Part shown: piece after piece, positions 52,605 to 63,879 of the stretch
How the letters are laid out: each line of letters begins with the position of its first letter
Numbering within the stretch: the stretch's first letter is position 1
Assembly (NCBI GenBank): GCA_944470555.2
Contig: OX104134.1
Coordinates: 12,379,248-12,443,247 of the forward strand
Length of the DNA stretch: 64,000 nt
Reading direction: 5' to 3'
From: Heterobilharzia americana
Taxonomy: Eukaryota; Platyhelminthes; Trematoda; Strigeidida; Schistosomatidae
Made by a program: the position numbers and the translations under genes
The notes under the pieces: model-generated
Database searches by the model: none
Seen by the model: the letters and a program-made list of their open reading frames with translations, nothing else
Told to the model about the DNA's origin: nothing

Positions 52605-55600
52605 TACGTATTCACCTTATTTTATTCATATTTACTTTCCCTTGGGTTCCTCGTGGGACAGAGAGATTCAGTAGCACGTCTCCACTCTCTTCTCTGCAAT
52701 CTTTTCAACCTGGCTCCACGATTACCAACAACCTTTCATTTCTTCCTCACAGTATCTCCTCCATGTTCCCCTCAACTGGGACGCCCAACTCGTCGTTTCC
52801 CCCTCTGGATTCATTCTACTCGACGGCCTGGTCAGGCACGTGATGTCCCCAACCGGTCTTCTCAGGGTACGTTCGGTCCAACCCATATCCACTTTCTTCT
52901 GAATATTTGTTGGGCGAAGGGTTCTTGGTTGGTTCGCTGCCAGCCTGAGTTCCTTATTCCTTATTCTCATTTTTCCGGCTATTTCATCTTCAGTATCAAG
53001 CCAGCATAGGCAGCTATTGATGGATGTCTGTAGCTTCTTGGAAATGCTTTTGGTAACGCACCAAGTCTCTCAACCATAAAACAGAAGCACTGAATGACTT
53101 GACTGACATTGGTCTTGAAAATCCGGTTCCTGTTCTTTGTGCAGAGTGGAGTGCACTGAAGTCGATCTCCACACTTATTTCAGATTATTGAAGACCTGTC
53201 TTGCTTTCCCGATCCTGGCTCTGACATCCTCATCTGTGCCGCCGCCTGCAGTTGAAACGACGCTGCCTACGCAGGTAGGTGAAGGAGACAACTCCCATTG
53301 GATTTCTCCCGATGATGGTGACCTCTGATTGTAGTTGTTGTTGTTGGTTGGGTATCTTCATCACCAATGTCTTCTTCACGTTCATTCAAAGTTCTGTCTT
53401 CGCTGCCTCGCATCTTATGCCAACTTGTTGGTTTTCACCTGTAGATCTTCGGGTTTGTGCAACAAGCCATTAGACATAAATAATCACCGGCAAAATCTAA
53501 ATCTTCTAGGATCTTTCCCCCAGTCCAGAGAATCCCCCTCTTCTCGCTCCTCACTGTTCACTGCATGATCCAGTCCAGTCGACCACAATCAGGAAGATCA
53601 TCGGTGATGGAGGCGGCAACCTTGTCTTACTCCTGTCATCACTTCACAGGCATCATTGAGTTTTCCATTGTAAATCATTCGGCATATTGTTTTATACAGC
53701 ATGTAGCTGTTCAATGAGGTTGATAAAGGTTTGTGGCACTAAAAGCGTAGTGTTGAAGCAGCTGCCAAATCACTTCTCGGTCGACGCTGTCGAAGGCCTT
53801 TTCAAGATCGATGAAGCTGAGGTAGAGTTGACTACCATTCCTCGCTCTGTTCTATGATGTTGCGTAGTGTAGCGTTGAAATTTGGTCCGTACATGATGTG
53901 TACTTCCTGAATCCAGTCAGCCAGCCAGCCTGTTCCAGTCGTAGTTTTGAGTCCAGAGCATTTTCCTTTAAGTCTCTCCAGGATGATGCTGCTTAATATT
54001 TTGCTTGCTTGAGGTGGAGCATGATTCCGCACCAGTTCTCGCATGGGCTTGGGTCGCCCTTCTTCGGGAGTTTCACAAGGTAGCCCTTCTTCTAGTCTGC
54101 AGATACCTTCCCTTCCTTCCAGACCTTCTGCAATAGCGGTGTGAGCATGTCCGCTGCTGAAGCATCTGAGTCTGTTTTCAGTACTTCTCGAGGAATTCCA
54201 TCTGGTCCTACTGCTTTCCCGCATTTCAGCAGCTTTATAGCTTTCAGGACTTCGACTTTAGTCGGATGGCTTGTGTTCACTTGTAGTTCTGTGGCTGCAG
54301 GTGGTATTCCTGGACGAAGTGCAGGTGGTGGTCGATTAAAGAGTTTTCTGAAGTGGTCAGCTCATCGTTTCCCTTGTTCCCACTCTCGGCACCTAGGTTC
54401 CCTTTACTACCCCTCATTGGTTTCATCTGTGTTGATCTCTCCCCTCCCTGATAGTAACCTGGTCATTTGATATAGTGTTGTCACGTCTCTGTCTCTCCTA
54501 CCAGCAGCCTGTTATGCTTCCTTTGCCAGTGTGTCATAGAAGTGTCGCTTGTGTTTCCACGCACTCATCCTCACTTCCTTGTACAGTGTAGTGTTTTATA
54601 CATTGTACTCAGTTCCTCTTCTCGTTGTTCATCCTTGCACTGGTTCATCTTCTGCTTCACCACCTTCCTCTCCCTCCTCTATCACCTTCCATGTGTCCGT
54701 CGACATCCATTCCTTGTCTTGCTTCTTCCCAATTCCTTCCTTCCTAACACGGTTATGCAGGTTTCTTTCCACGTCTCTTTCACACACTTCCAGTGTTCTT
54801 CCACACAGGTTTCTTCAGAGATGTCACTCAATATTTCCCATTTTGTCCTCGTTACTGATGTGAAGATTTCCTTTGTAGTTTCGTCCTTCAGTTTCTGTTC
54901 TGAGTGTGCAACTTGCACTGTGGCCTGTCACCAACTTCCGTGAAGGCTTTCAACTTGGTTTTGAAGTTAGGTTCCTTGCACTAGATAGTGGTGTGAGTGG
55001 TACTCCCCTTCTTCATCTGATCTTGTCTCCAGTAGGCTGCTTCTCCACTCTCCTCACATTCAGATGAAGTCGATCTGACTTTCAGAGTAGTGTGTCCTTG
55101 TGTCTGGTGAACTTTACGTCGCCGCCTTGTGAATATCCTTGTGTTTGTACACACTGCCTCGCCTCGCCTCACATCCAATCACCAAATCGCTGAATGCACA
55201 GAAGTCTGCCAACAATTCTCATTCTCGTTCATCACTCGGCGAGTGCTTCTCGACCCATGGTTAGTTCTCTTCCTGTGTTGTCTGCTCCCAGTTTGCCATT
55301 CATGTCACCCCACCCATTAGAATGAATTTTGATGTAGCCATCGCCAACTGGGGTGGGGTCTTGTCCAGTAACGATTGCAGTTGTCTATAGAATTCCTCCT
55401 TCTTCTCTTCATCTGCATTATTTGTGGGTGCGTAGCGTAGCAGCATAGCGTAGCATTGAATGATTGTGACCTTCCTTCCTTCCTTTTGAGTTGAATCCAT
55501 CTTGCTGTCATGATCCTGATGCTGGAGGAGATTGGTTCCCACTACATGAGAGCCTTCGATGCCCTTGAAGACATCACGATAGCCACTCGAATACTCAGTG

Positions 55601-56090
55601 TGCTGTGTTCGTGGTTGTCGTCTGTGTGACAATATCGGAGTAGATTATTGACTCCTCTCCAGTTGACAGTTTGGGGAGTCCACTTCCATTTCATCTGGTT
55701 TCTCAGATTCCTAGCACTCCTGTGCCACATCTTCTCATCTCTTCTGCAATCCCGGCAGCCTTGCCAGCCAGCTTCAAACATTGTTCGGACATTCCATGTC
55801 GCTATGTTTACTTTCGCCTTCATCGAGGGCGAGAGAGAGAGAGAGAAGACACATCAGTCAATTGGCTTCACGAAGGCTTTCACCAACTGGCGTTATTTCA
55901 CCTCTGCGATTCCAGTGAGGAATAAGTTTAATTTTGTTTGTGGTTTGAAGTTTCTGTAGTGATTGGATTGGTTTTCCGGGGTAGGGTTGCTAAGCCTATG
56001 CCCAAACTTCGCTCTTTCTCTAGGCTTATGACCGGCTAGTAACTATTGAACCTGCTACCTCGGCGAGGTACCGTCAAGGTCATGATACCT
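52605..56090 (-). mobile_element. RTE-type retrotransposon, copy C (near full length)
   Basis: Same family as copies A and B, on the minus strand, the longest copy at about 3.5 kb. The 5' leader (56090-55830) contains a palindromic TACCTCG.CGAGGTA and a GA-repeat. MKAKVNIATWNVRTMFEAG opens at 55823, and a YAPTNNADEEKKEEF segment lies near 55420. RT blocks are LKCGKAVGPDGIPREVLK (about 54200) and [18 protein letters not shown] (about 53800). The C-terminal RRPVGDITCLTRP is near 52830, and the AACCCAAGGGAA 3' end near 52640. It is broken by many frameshifts and a GC-poor 3' tail replaces (TAA)n. It lacks the IRWP-stop of A and B. Confidence 0.85.
55542..55823 (-). pseudogene. endonuclease domain start of copy C
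   Basis: 93-codon frame beginning with the apurinic-like endonuclease start motif NIATWNVRTM. The normal CYAPT and ISETRW motifs are found only in shifted frames, so this frame is not translated usefully past about residue 20. Confidence 0.6.
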
Positions 56091-56374
56091 GATAACTGTG
56101 TGCTTGATCCTTTCACCTGGTTGTGGCTGCAAAGTACTGATAAATTCAACTGTAGGATAAAATATTTGTCCGGAGTTCTTAAGTTTTAAGCAGTTCTAGA
56201 TCTGACACCTAATTGGAGTGAAAAATGCTTGGAAATCACTCTGTCATAAAAATGATTACTTTGATGAACAAAGAGAACTGAGTTTTACAGTTTAACATTT
56301 CCAGTGAATATGGAGTCTGTGTCAAAGAATTTACAAGTTTGTTTTCCAGTTTGGGTGTTTTGGGGATTTATTCA

Positions 56375-56470
56375 TTTCAAGTTGGTATTCATCATGAATT
56401 GACATTAGTTGGTGGAACATAGTAAACCTGGAATGCACTGAACGGCTGTTTCATAGCCGGTGGCACACAC
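56375..56470 (-). repeat. Sm-alpha-like SINE, 3' half, inverted
   Basis: The minus strand carries ATGAAACAGCCGTTCAGTGC (GAAAC at 56452-56448) followed by ATGTCAATTCATGATGAAT, the hammerhead 3' half and SINE body. It faces the plus copy at 56555-56750. Confidence 0.6.
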
Positions 56471-56554
56471 CTGGTGGACGTGAGGACAAATTCGCAATGA
56501 TGACATTGGGTAGTGGTGGCGTTATATCGTGGACTGAAAAAAGTTGTAAATATG

Positions 56555-56750
56555 GACCGACGGATCCTCACCCAGTGGCTCAATGGTAACGTACTGGCTA
56601 CGGAACCTGAAGGTCTTGAGTTCAACCCCAGGTACAGTCATGGGTGTGCTTTGCTTGGGGGTCCCATACTAGGACAAGACAGCTGTCTAGTGCTCCCAGG
56701 CTTCCAATTGATGTCAGTCAATGATGAATATCAACCTGAAATGTCTGTCG
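56555..56750 (+). repeat. Sm-alpha-like SINE with degenerate hammerhead ribozyme
   Basis: A-box region CCAGTGGCTCAATGGTAACG (56570-56590), B-box region GGTCTTGAGTTCAACCCC (56612-56630), then a hammerhead-like segment with stem II GTCCCATACTAGGAC (56661-56675). The first core strand is lost (CTTGGGG for CTGATGA) and GAAAC is changed to AAGAC. The 3' body ends with GATGAATATCAACCTGAAAT near 56742. Confidence 0.72.
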
Positions 56751-57360
56751 TGTCACAATCTCTGGAGAAAAGTTATTAAACTGTTCAACATAAAAGGTAA
56801 GCCTCAAAACTATGAAGCAGTGTTAAAATAGATACATAGTACAACCTGGTTTACAATCTAGAACATCTCTACTCGAATAAGAAGAGCTTGTTTTGCACTG
56901 TCGAAAATGACTGAAAACATTACTGCCTAACTTTCAGCTAAAATGATGGTTTCACACAGAAATCAAAATACAATAAATTTCAAAATCCATAAAATATCAT
57001 CTAAATAAGCCATAATGTTGCTAAATGGTGCCTTGATTTTCTTGAAACAATTTTTTTTGAGTATGATATCCCACTATCTTGTAGTCTCATCATTCTAATC
57101 CCCATGTCCACAGCTTTATAATAAATACTTGTCAAGTTTGAAATCTCTTGTTCAGTAATTATTTCAACTGATGCAGATTTTAGCGGGCAGTGCCTGATGT
57201 TGAGAAAAGATACCGGTCATTGAATACTAGACGGATTACTAAGGAACTTTATACATTACCTCAAAAAAAATACAACAAGATTTTTAGTTTGCCTGTCTGA
57301 AATAGTTGTGGTTTCGCAAACATATATTATTGTTACTGGGTGATGACTGGAGGTGAAATA

Positions 57361-57435
57361 GAGACCTAGGCCGCGGTAGGATTCGAACCTTCAAATTACC
57401 GGCCCGTTGCTCTACCAAGTGAGATGCGTGATCCA
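57361..57435 (-). repeat. tRNA-like SINE head or tRNA pseudogene
   Basis: The minus strand reads CATCTCACTTGGTAGAGCAA (A box) and an exact B box GGTTCGAATCC 25 bases on. The 5' and 3' ends do not pair as an acceptor stem, and sequence similar to a SINE body follows, so this is a tRNA-derived SINE rather than a tRNA gene. Confidence 0.55.
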
Positions 57436-57569
57436 GCTGCTGACCAGATTTAATTTTAAGTAAAGTCACCAAGGGTTTAATTCGACTGTTGTGTGAATTT
57501 GTGATGTGTAACTGTTCATTCCAGCGCATAATGCTTTTAACAGTTATGCAAAAATAGTACAAACGGTAT

Positions 57570-58096
57570 CAGATAGGCAAATTATATAGATTTAGTGAGC
57601 TTTCTGTTTAGCACTATTAACCTAACCAGAAGAGGACATCTTCATTCAAACGTGAATGAGAACTTGTTACTTATTCAGTTAGTCTGATTTTCCAAGTTTA
57701 TTGAAGGCGGTATGTTTTTCAATTATTATTATTCAAACTTTTTCTATAATTGCTTCCACTGCATAAATGTTTTGCTCATAATATTTGAAAAGAAGAAATG
57801 AAAAGTATGAATTAGGTCAAATGGAAAGCCCAAGTTACTGGATAAACAATGTCTAGTCATTTAAAAGCTCATTTCCTCTATAGTTTCTACGGTTATTATA
57901 TCTCATTTTTAAAACTCTCTGTTTCTAACTAACCTAGTTCATTTATTTAACCTTAATGGCTGAAGTGTGTCTCCTTAAAAAGAAAATCATGACCTTGAGT
58001 GGAGTTCGAGACACAGAGCGTTGGATGCTGTACTGTTTGTGACATTATAAGTGATGGGATACTGAGTAAAAATTAATTCGATTCACTACCTTTTAA
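57570..58096. other. unassigned DNA
   Basis: AT-rich, no recognised features. Confidence 0.4.
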
Positions 58097-58097
58097 G

Positions 58098-58426
58098 TGG
58101 ATAATTTCAATCCTGTAAAAAGACGGAAATATTTAAGTACATCTGTGTGCAATGTTGAAAATATCCCAAGTATGAACAGGAATAGGATAAAGTACGTAGA
58201 TTGCATATCACCAATTGTGAATTCGTATTTGGTTCGAAGTGGTCATTTCGCAATCATGCGTAACGCTTTTCAGTCATGTCACGAGGGCAACATTACTGAA
58301 ATAACTTTCTTTCTTAAGAGTAGATTTATTAATAGTTGTTATGAATGTACACCCAGAAGACAAAATTTTCTTAGAACGCCAAGTGAATGTAACACCTTTT
58401 TAGCTATTTCTGCAAGAAAAAGTTGA
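58098..58426 (+). other. possible terminal exon, protein unknown
   Basis: About 109 open codons without ATG at the start, preceded by a pyrimidine-rich CTACCTTTTAAG that could be a splice acceptor. It ends in TGA at 58424-58426, with AATAAATAAATG 65 bases later as a possible poly(A) signal. Content is basic and cysteine-bearing (KRRKYLSTSVCNVEN, NSCYECTPRRQNF). No domain recognised and no upstream exon found. It could be chance. Confidence 0.25.
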
Positions 58427-58429
58427 ATA

Positions 58430-59265
58430 TAATTCGTTGATGTTAAGCTGTAAGCCATTCAAACCTAAGTACATCACTGACTTCAAATACTGAAATAAAT
58501 AAATGTCAAAAGAGCCTCATTGATTTGTCTGCATTCTCATGATTGATCTGTTGCGGCTAGCACTCCAATTCAAGTCCTTATTTCGGACTAATCAGGCGGA
58601 GTACTCGATTCTCAGTAACTGATGGTGTTCCCTACGCGAAATTAAAGCAGCACCTATAGGCTTATATATTATAGTGTTATCCATCACAAGAGAGACATTT
58701 TGTGTAACATGACTCAGTAGTTTGCTGATGAATAAAGTTGATGCATCCTGAAAACAGGATAGTTCGTGCCCTAAGTTCCCCTGCTAGCGACCATCAGGCA
58801 AATAACATTAGTATGAAATTCATAGTAGTAATGAGGCATCTACTCAATGATTTCATATGTTAACAAAATATATACTCAGTTTAAAATCGTGATCAATCAA
58901 ACCTGTGATATTAGCTGAATCTACGAACACGCATTTAGACACTCCAGAACAATCATTCTCGACTGCAGCCTTCATAATTTCAACGCAAAGTGAGAGGTCC
59001 ACACATAAAAAACAATGAAAATTCTTCAAGGATAAATCCCGATAAGAGTCCAGGTATAGTGCTTTCTGACTGAAAATTCTTTATGACAAGAAGGTAGTTC
59101 TATTCTCAAACAACGATAAATCCTCTCAACTTTGCAATAAGAAGAAAAATACAAATCCCTATACAGCAATCTACTCTGGTTTTAAGAAGACTGAAAAATG
59201 GTTAGCTAGTCACTCGGAGAGCATCTTTACAATTGTATAAAACCAGCGAGTTGGATAATACTGTG
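58430..59265. other. unassigned DNA
   Basis: No supportable gene. A tRNA-like CAATTCAAGTCC near 58570 is too weak to call. Confidence 0.4.
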
Positions 59266-60035
59266 GGTTTATGGGTTACTCGTAATGCACAAAGCTGGAT
59301 TGCCTCGTCACGGAATTCCCTTCAAAAACTTGAAACAGCTAGTCCTGCTTAAACATTTTGACAAAATCAGCTATAGTTAGTCTGAAACGTATGATACGTA
59401 AAAGAGGTGAGTACTTCTTTATACCTAAAGCTTCTTTAAACCCAAGTATATGTCAACAGTCGGTTTTTTAAATAGGTTAGAAAGAGATATGTCGAGAAAT
59501 CAACCTTTCAAGTCGTTTTGATCATATGTTTAGCTGTGGACGAAGTTGGACACATATTGATTGGGTCAGTTGGATGATTCGATTCGATTTGTTTACTAAT
59601 GTCCCTTTGGTACACACAGTTGATGTTTTATGTGGTTATATCTACACCAAAAATACTCCATCGCTGATTCCGCTTCCTTATATTAACGAAATGTTAGATT
59701 TACATTTGGAGGTCAGGAATTCTGCTAGATCGATGGTGTTCAACCGGATTCAAAGAATATGCACAAATAACTCTCTAGAGAAAGAAACGTACAGGCCCAT
59801 CAAAGTATTATTAGACAACAATCACCCCCTGAACTTTAGAACTCATTATGGAAATTCTGAACAAAAAAGATCCATTGTTCACTCAGTTCCAAAGAAAGTC
59901 TTCGATATCGTACTACCTTATAGAAGTGTTTTACAGAGTCCGACAACACATCAAAGGATTATGGCAGCCACATAGAGAACATACTATGCATCGGAGGTCA
60001 ACATCATGGAGAAGACGAATTTTATATACACTCTG
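59266..60035 (+). mobile_element. Penelope-like reverse transcriptase remnant with internal deletion
   Basis: Broken frames in order: YGLLVMHKAGLPRHGIP (about 59280, like YGLPKIHK.G.P), MIRFDLFTNVPLVHTVDVLC (about 59575, the palm block), PLPYINEMLDL, then VRFTFGGQEFC.IDGV (about 59720, like the NVQFTFNG..Y.Q.DGVAMGSPL block). The catalytic Y-DD block is absent: the sequence jumps to RICTNNSLEKET...LLDNNHPLNF, which normally lies after it. It is cut at its right end by the assembly gap. No GIY-YIG part is seen beyond the gap. Confidence 0.68.
59526..59975 (+). pseudogene. Penelope-like RT open frame (149 codons)
   Basis: Longest open frame of the remnant, with SLFTNVPL-type motif FDLFTNVPLVHTVDVLC. 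It loses the correct frame around 59700 and regains PLE-like sequence near 59750. No active-site aspartates. Confidence 0.55.
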
Positions 60036-60075
60036 NNNNNNNNNNNNNNNNNNNNNNNNNNNNNNNNNNNNNNNN
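60036..60075. other. assembly gap (40 N)
   Basis: Run of N. True size is unknown. Confidence 1.
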
Positions 60076-60974
60076 TTTGTTTATTTTCACTTCAGAAGCA
60101 AATCGGTGGCAAATATGAATTTTCAGTTGTTGGACATATAGGTTCACTGGTGTTTCCGCCAGCAGTATTTATAGCGTTCTAAAAAGGTCAGTATAGTCGC
60201 ATGAAAATGAAAGTAGATATGAGCACTTTCTCCTTAGTTTGTTTATTTTTAAGCTTAGGTACTGCATAAAATCCTGTCTAATAGTGTGATACGGAAGAAA
60301 TGAGACGATGAATCAATAGGTAAGATACATGACTGCTTTAAGCCACTGTGTTGGTAATATCTTGACATACATCCCACCTACAATGAAGCTAGGAATTTTG
60401 TCTACGGTGGGTACTATAAACAAAATATTTAGCAGACATATGTTAATAGTGACTGTAATCAGTAATATTCGCTCTCACTTCCTGCATGTAATAGTTAATG
60501 TCGTTAAAACTCTACTTCCCAATAATGGTATCACTGAACTACTGTGAACGAGAATATCTGTTCACCTCAGTAAATGGCCGGTTGTTATTTTTTCAAAGAG
60601 TATATAAACAAAAAAGAGAATTTATGCTGACCGTAAATACTTCATTTTCATGCTTATTAATACATTCTATTCATGATTTACATAGACTTAGTTAAAGGTA
60701 CACATAAAAGAAAGGCACTCAGAAGTTCCACCAGTTTCCTCTAATCAAATCAGATAAAGAAAGTAAACTATGATGCTGAGTCTTCCAGCTTGATGATAAC
60801 ACTGTCAAATGATAGGTAGAATTCTGTCAGTAATTGGGACTAGATACCGTGAAACTGATTGCTGTCGAGTGACAACTAATCCTCACTACTATCACCCACC
60901 TTGAATAAAATTGATTCAGAACATCATTTTGTGAATATACCTGTTCAAGGAATAAAGTCATTTATGTATAACAC

Positions 60975-61025
60975 TGCCGTATTATCCTGGAGAGACTAGA
61001 AGATGCTCTGGACACAGAAACAAGA
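60975..61025 (+). mobile_element. ~50-bp fragment of the copy A/B/C RTE family
   Basis: ATCCTGGAGAGACTAGAAGA and the following bases match 43222-43260 of copy B, the ILERLKDALDSK segment. No further family sequence flanks it. Confidence 0.5.
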
Positions 61026-62424
61026 AGCCATAGCAGTGGTTTCTATACTATATATCTTTTATACTCCAAGATGTAGGAAAAAGCTTAAAGTGATTCTACA
61101 AATGGTTTGTTTTTATAGGTTAGACACTGTGCTTAGTAATATCAATGAAATCACATTTTGTCATCTGAACACTATATTTGAGGTATTCAAAAATCGTGCT
61201 ATACAGGTGTTTAAATGGAGTTGAATGACCGAATTTTTTAAATGTTACATGTACTTAACTACTAACAAAACTGCAGTTATTCCAGATCAAAATGAAAGCA
61301 CTATGCCTGATGGCTGACGTCTGAAGGCGTTTGTTCAGAATAGTTATACTCATATTTCTTGAAGTTTAGTATTTGCCAGTTTTGAAAAGTGTTTGTTTAA
61401 TATTGTAAGGTGAATAGTATGACATCTGTTACTCCTAGAATAATGAATACGACAATTTCAAAAATTATACTCAGTGAAAATCCAGTTGCCTTGTCAAATG
61501 AAGAGAGGATAAAAGTCAGAGTTTCGTTCCGAGGTAGAAGCAGCTGCGTTATTGAGTCTTCCTGAATGCAGACTTTCCTATCATCCTCCAGACAATTATG
61601 AATTTCGTATTCTGGAACTTATCAATTTTTAACCCGTCACACTAATTTAGCTAGTAAGCGGTGATGAGAATGTAGCGAAATACGTAGTATATTGCATAAT
61701 CAGTCCTACTGTAATTTCTAAGTGGAATCGACTGTATGACATAAGATGTAATACCTCTAGATTTACAGGAAGGAACGACTTATTAGGGCATATCCACAGT
61801 TATATACCATTCGAGTATCCTAAAGATATTGTAGCCAGAATTACATTGAGTACTTTGCACGGACTTTCACATCTTAACGTGTTAGAGCTCAAATGTACCT
61901 CATCATACAACTGCTTCTTCAATACGTGACCAGTAGGAGTATTTAAAAGTGGAAAGAAATCTAGTTTGCATGAACATTTGAGCATTCTGTTAGGTTGTTT
62001 TGAAACTGTCATTCCACTTACACCTCACTAATCAGTGACTAAATCAGATAGGTAAGCTAACATTTGCTTTCCTGTGATTCATTTCGCTACCTGGTCAAAA
62101 TCAGTGTCACCAATGTAACACTTCTGAAATAATCACTCATATATAGTTGCATAGATAAGATATCCAATTTCTTCATTTTTCATAATTACCGTGAAACCCA
62201 ACAGACTCTTTCATTAAGTAAATGAACCACAGCTTCTATCATTGGGATAACTACCTACCATCTACAAGCTAATGCTTTCGTAAAGAAGATTCCATTAATT
62301 CGTACATGATAAAAATTTGGATGAAAAACTCTAGAATGAAGAAGTAACTCTTAACTGGGATCTTTAGCGTTCCAAAAACTGATGTCACATGCAGTTTAGC
62401 TGAAGTAGAAACTTGACACTGCCT

Positions 62425-62446
62425 TAATAATAATAATAATAATAAA
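62425..62446 (+). repeat. (AAT)n microsatellite
   Basis: About seven AAT units, perhaps an old retroelement tail, but no element body was recognised on either side. Confidence 0.9.
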
Positions 62447-63639
62447 TGCATTTAAACGCGCATATGTTTGACTATATTCGTCATTGTACTTTCGCTATAT
62501 ATTATGCATTGAAGCATATCGACAGAAACAAATAATAATCACTACCAAGACAACTGCCCTGTTTGTAAAATAGGATTAATTTCATACCACTAATCGAGTA
62601 AATACTACAGCAAAATATTCATCAGATTTACATAAATTATGACGAAGACAAATCCTAAGTTGATATTTTTTCATCTTTTTTGCATTAACAATACAATATT
62701 ACTATTAGTATTGAATACATACACCCTTAGGTTAACCGATATATTGAAGTTGGAAAACACTACAAGTAGAGCTATATCGCCCAGCTAACAACGAATTCCA
62801 ACTCAGATGATTTGTATTATAAGTACGATGAATATTTCACACATCTGCACGATAAGATACACGAACACAGACACGTTTGTAAAATTACCAAAATATACAG
62901 AAAATTGGCCAGACAGCAGTAAATATTTTCCCCTACTGTTATTATTATCATTATTTCACTGGTTATAATTATGATACACTGTGTGGTTGAATAAATAAAT
63001 CTCCTTGCCATAAATAATGTGATGAAAAATAATGGCAAATAATGGGGAGGGAAGACAACGAGAATGGGGAGAAAAAGTTATAGGCGATTGGGGAGATAAT
63101 TCAAATGGGCAAAAATGTTACAAAATGTGATTAATTTCATAAAGAATGATGATAATGCAACAGAGAAGAAGAAAAACAACAAAACTATGGTGGCATTATC
63201 AGTAAAGTGACACAAATAAGCAGTAGGAGTAGCAGAAAAAGTATTAATAATAATAACAATAACAGCAATATTACTATCACTATTCTATGTATGCTGTCTT
63301 CCATTTTTACTTATGAAGACAAGTGATGCAGAACGTAAATGAAGCTGATGGTTTATAATTTCATTATCATGATAAGAAAAAGTAGTGATTGTAACTAATA
63401 GTATTCATATATATACGTAAATACAACCTCCTTTATAACGATGCGTAGTTAAAACTAACATTTCTTGGATTTATTATCTTATCGAAAGTGCAAAGAATGG
63501 AAGACATTTCCTTTCGTCCTCTTGATTCTACGTTACTTATTGGTATTAAGTAGTATGAATGTCATTTACAAATAAACCATTTGAGATACAGTATAATTAT
63601 GATAATCTGGTTGGGTGTGACTAGCAGGAAATCCCATGA

Positions 63640-63790
63640 CGCTCGTTCCGTCTTATTTGGGACTCGTCAACTGGATGTACCTCCACCCCAGGGATGTTGT
63701 CCTCACTGAGACTCGAACCTCGTGCCTATCGTTCCTAACTCCAAAGCATTATGCACAATGCGACCGAGGAACGATAGGCACTTCTTGTAA
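63640..63790 (-). repeat. tRNA-related SINE with internal 15-bp hairpin
   Basis: The minus strand has a B box GGTTCGAGTCTC (about 63708-63720), and the plus strand has GACTCGTCAACTGGATGTAC, the body shared with 7975-8110. GTGCCTATCGTTCCT (63722-63736) and its exact complement (63767-63781) bracket the tRNA-like anticodon-side region. Confidence 0.6.
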
Positions 63791-63879
63791 AACGGCTAAT
63801 AGTACAATTGCTTGTACTATCCTGTTGTTGATTGGACCCAGTTGATCGGTCTGTATTGACGTATGGGCCCTTGTACGGA

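Larger units (their letters stand above)
60076..63639. other. unassigned AT-rich DNA
   Basis: No supportable gene. It contains a ~50-bp RTE fragment (60975-61025), an (AAT)n run (62425-62446), and purine-rich and AAT-rich low complexity at 63030-63290. Frames at 60329, 61003 and 62012-61800 show no domain. Confidence 0.4.

Noticed and set aside
54542..54943. 133-codon plus-strand frame resembling a secreted protein
   Set aside because: Antisense to copy C at the position equivalent to the copy B antisense frames.
57361..57435. Functional tRNA gene on the minus strand
   Set aside because: A and B boxes are good, but no acceptor stem pairs across the ends and SINE-like sequence follows.
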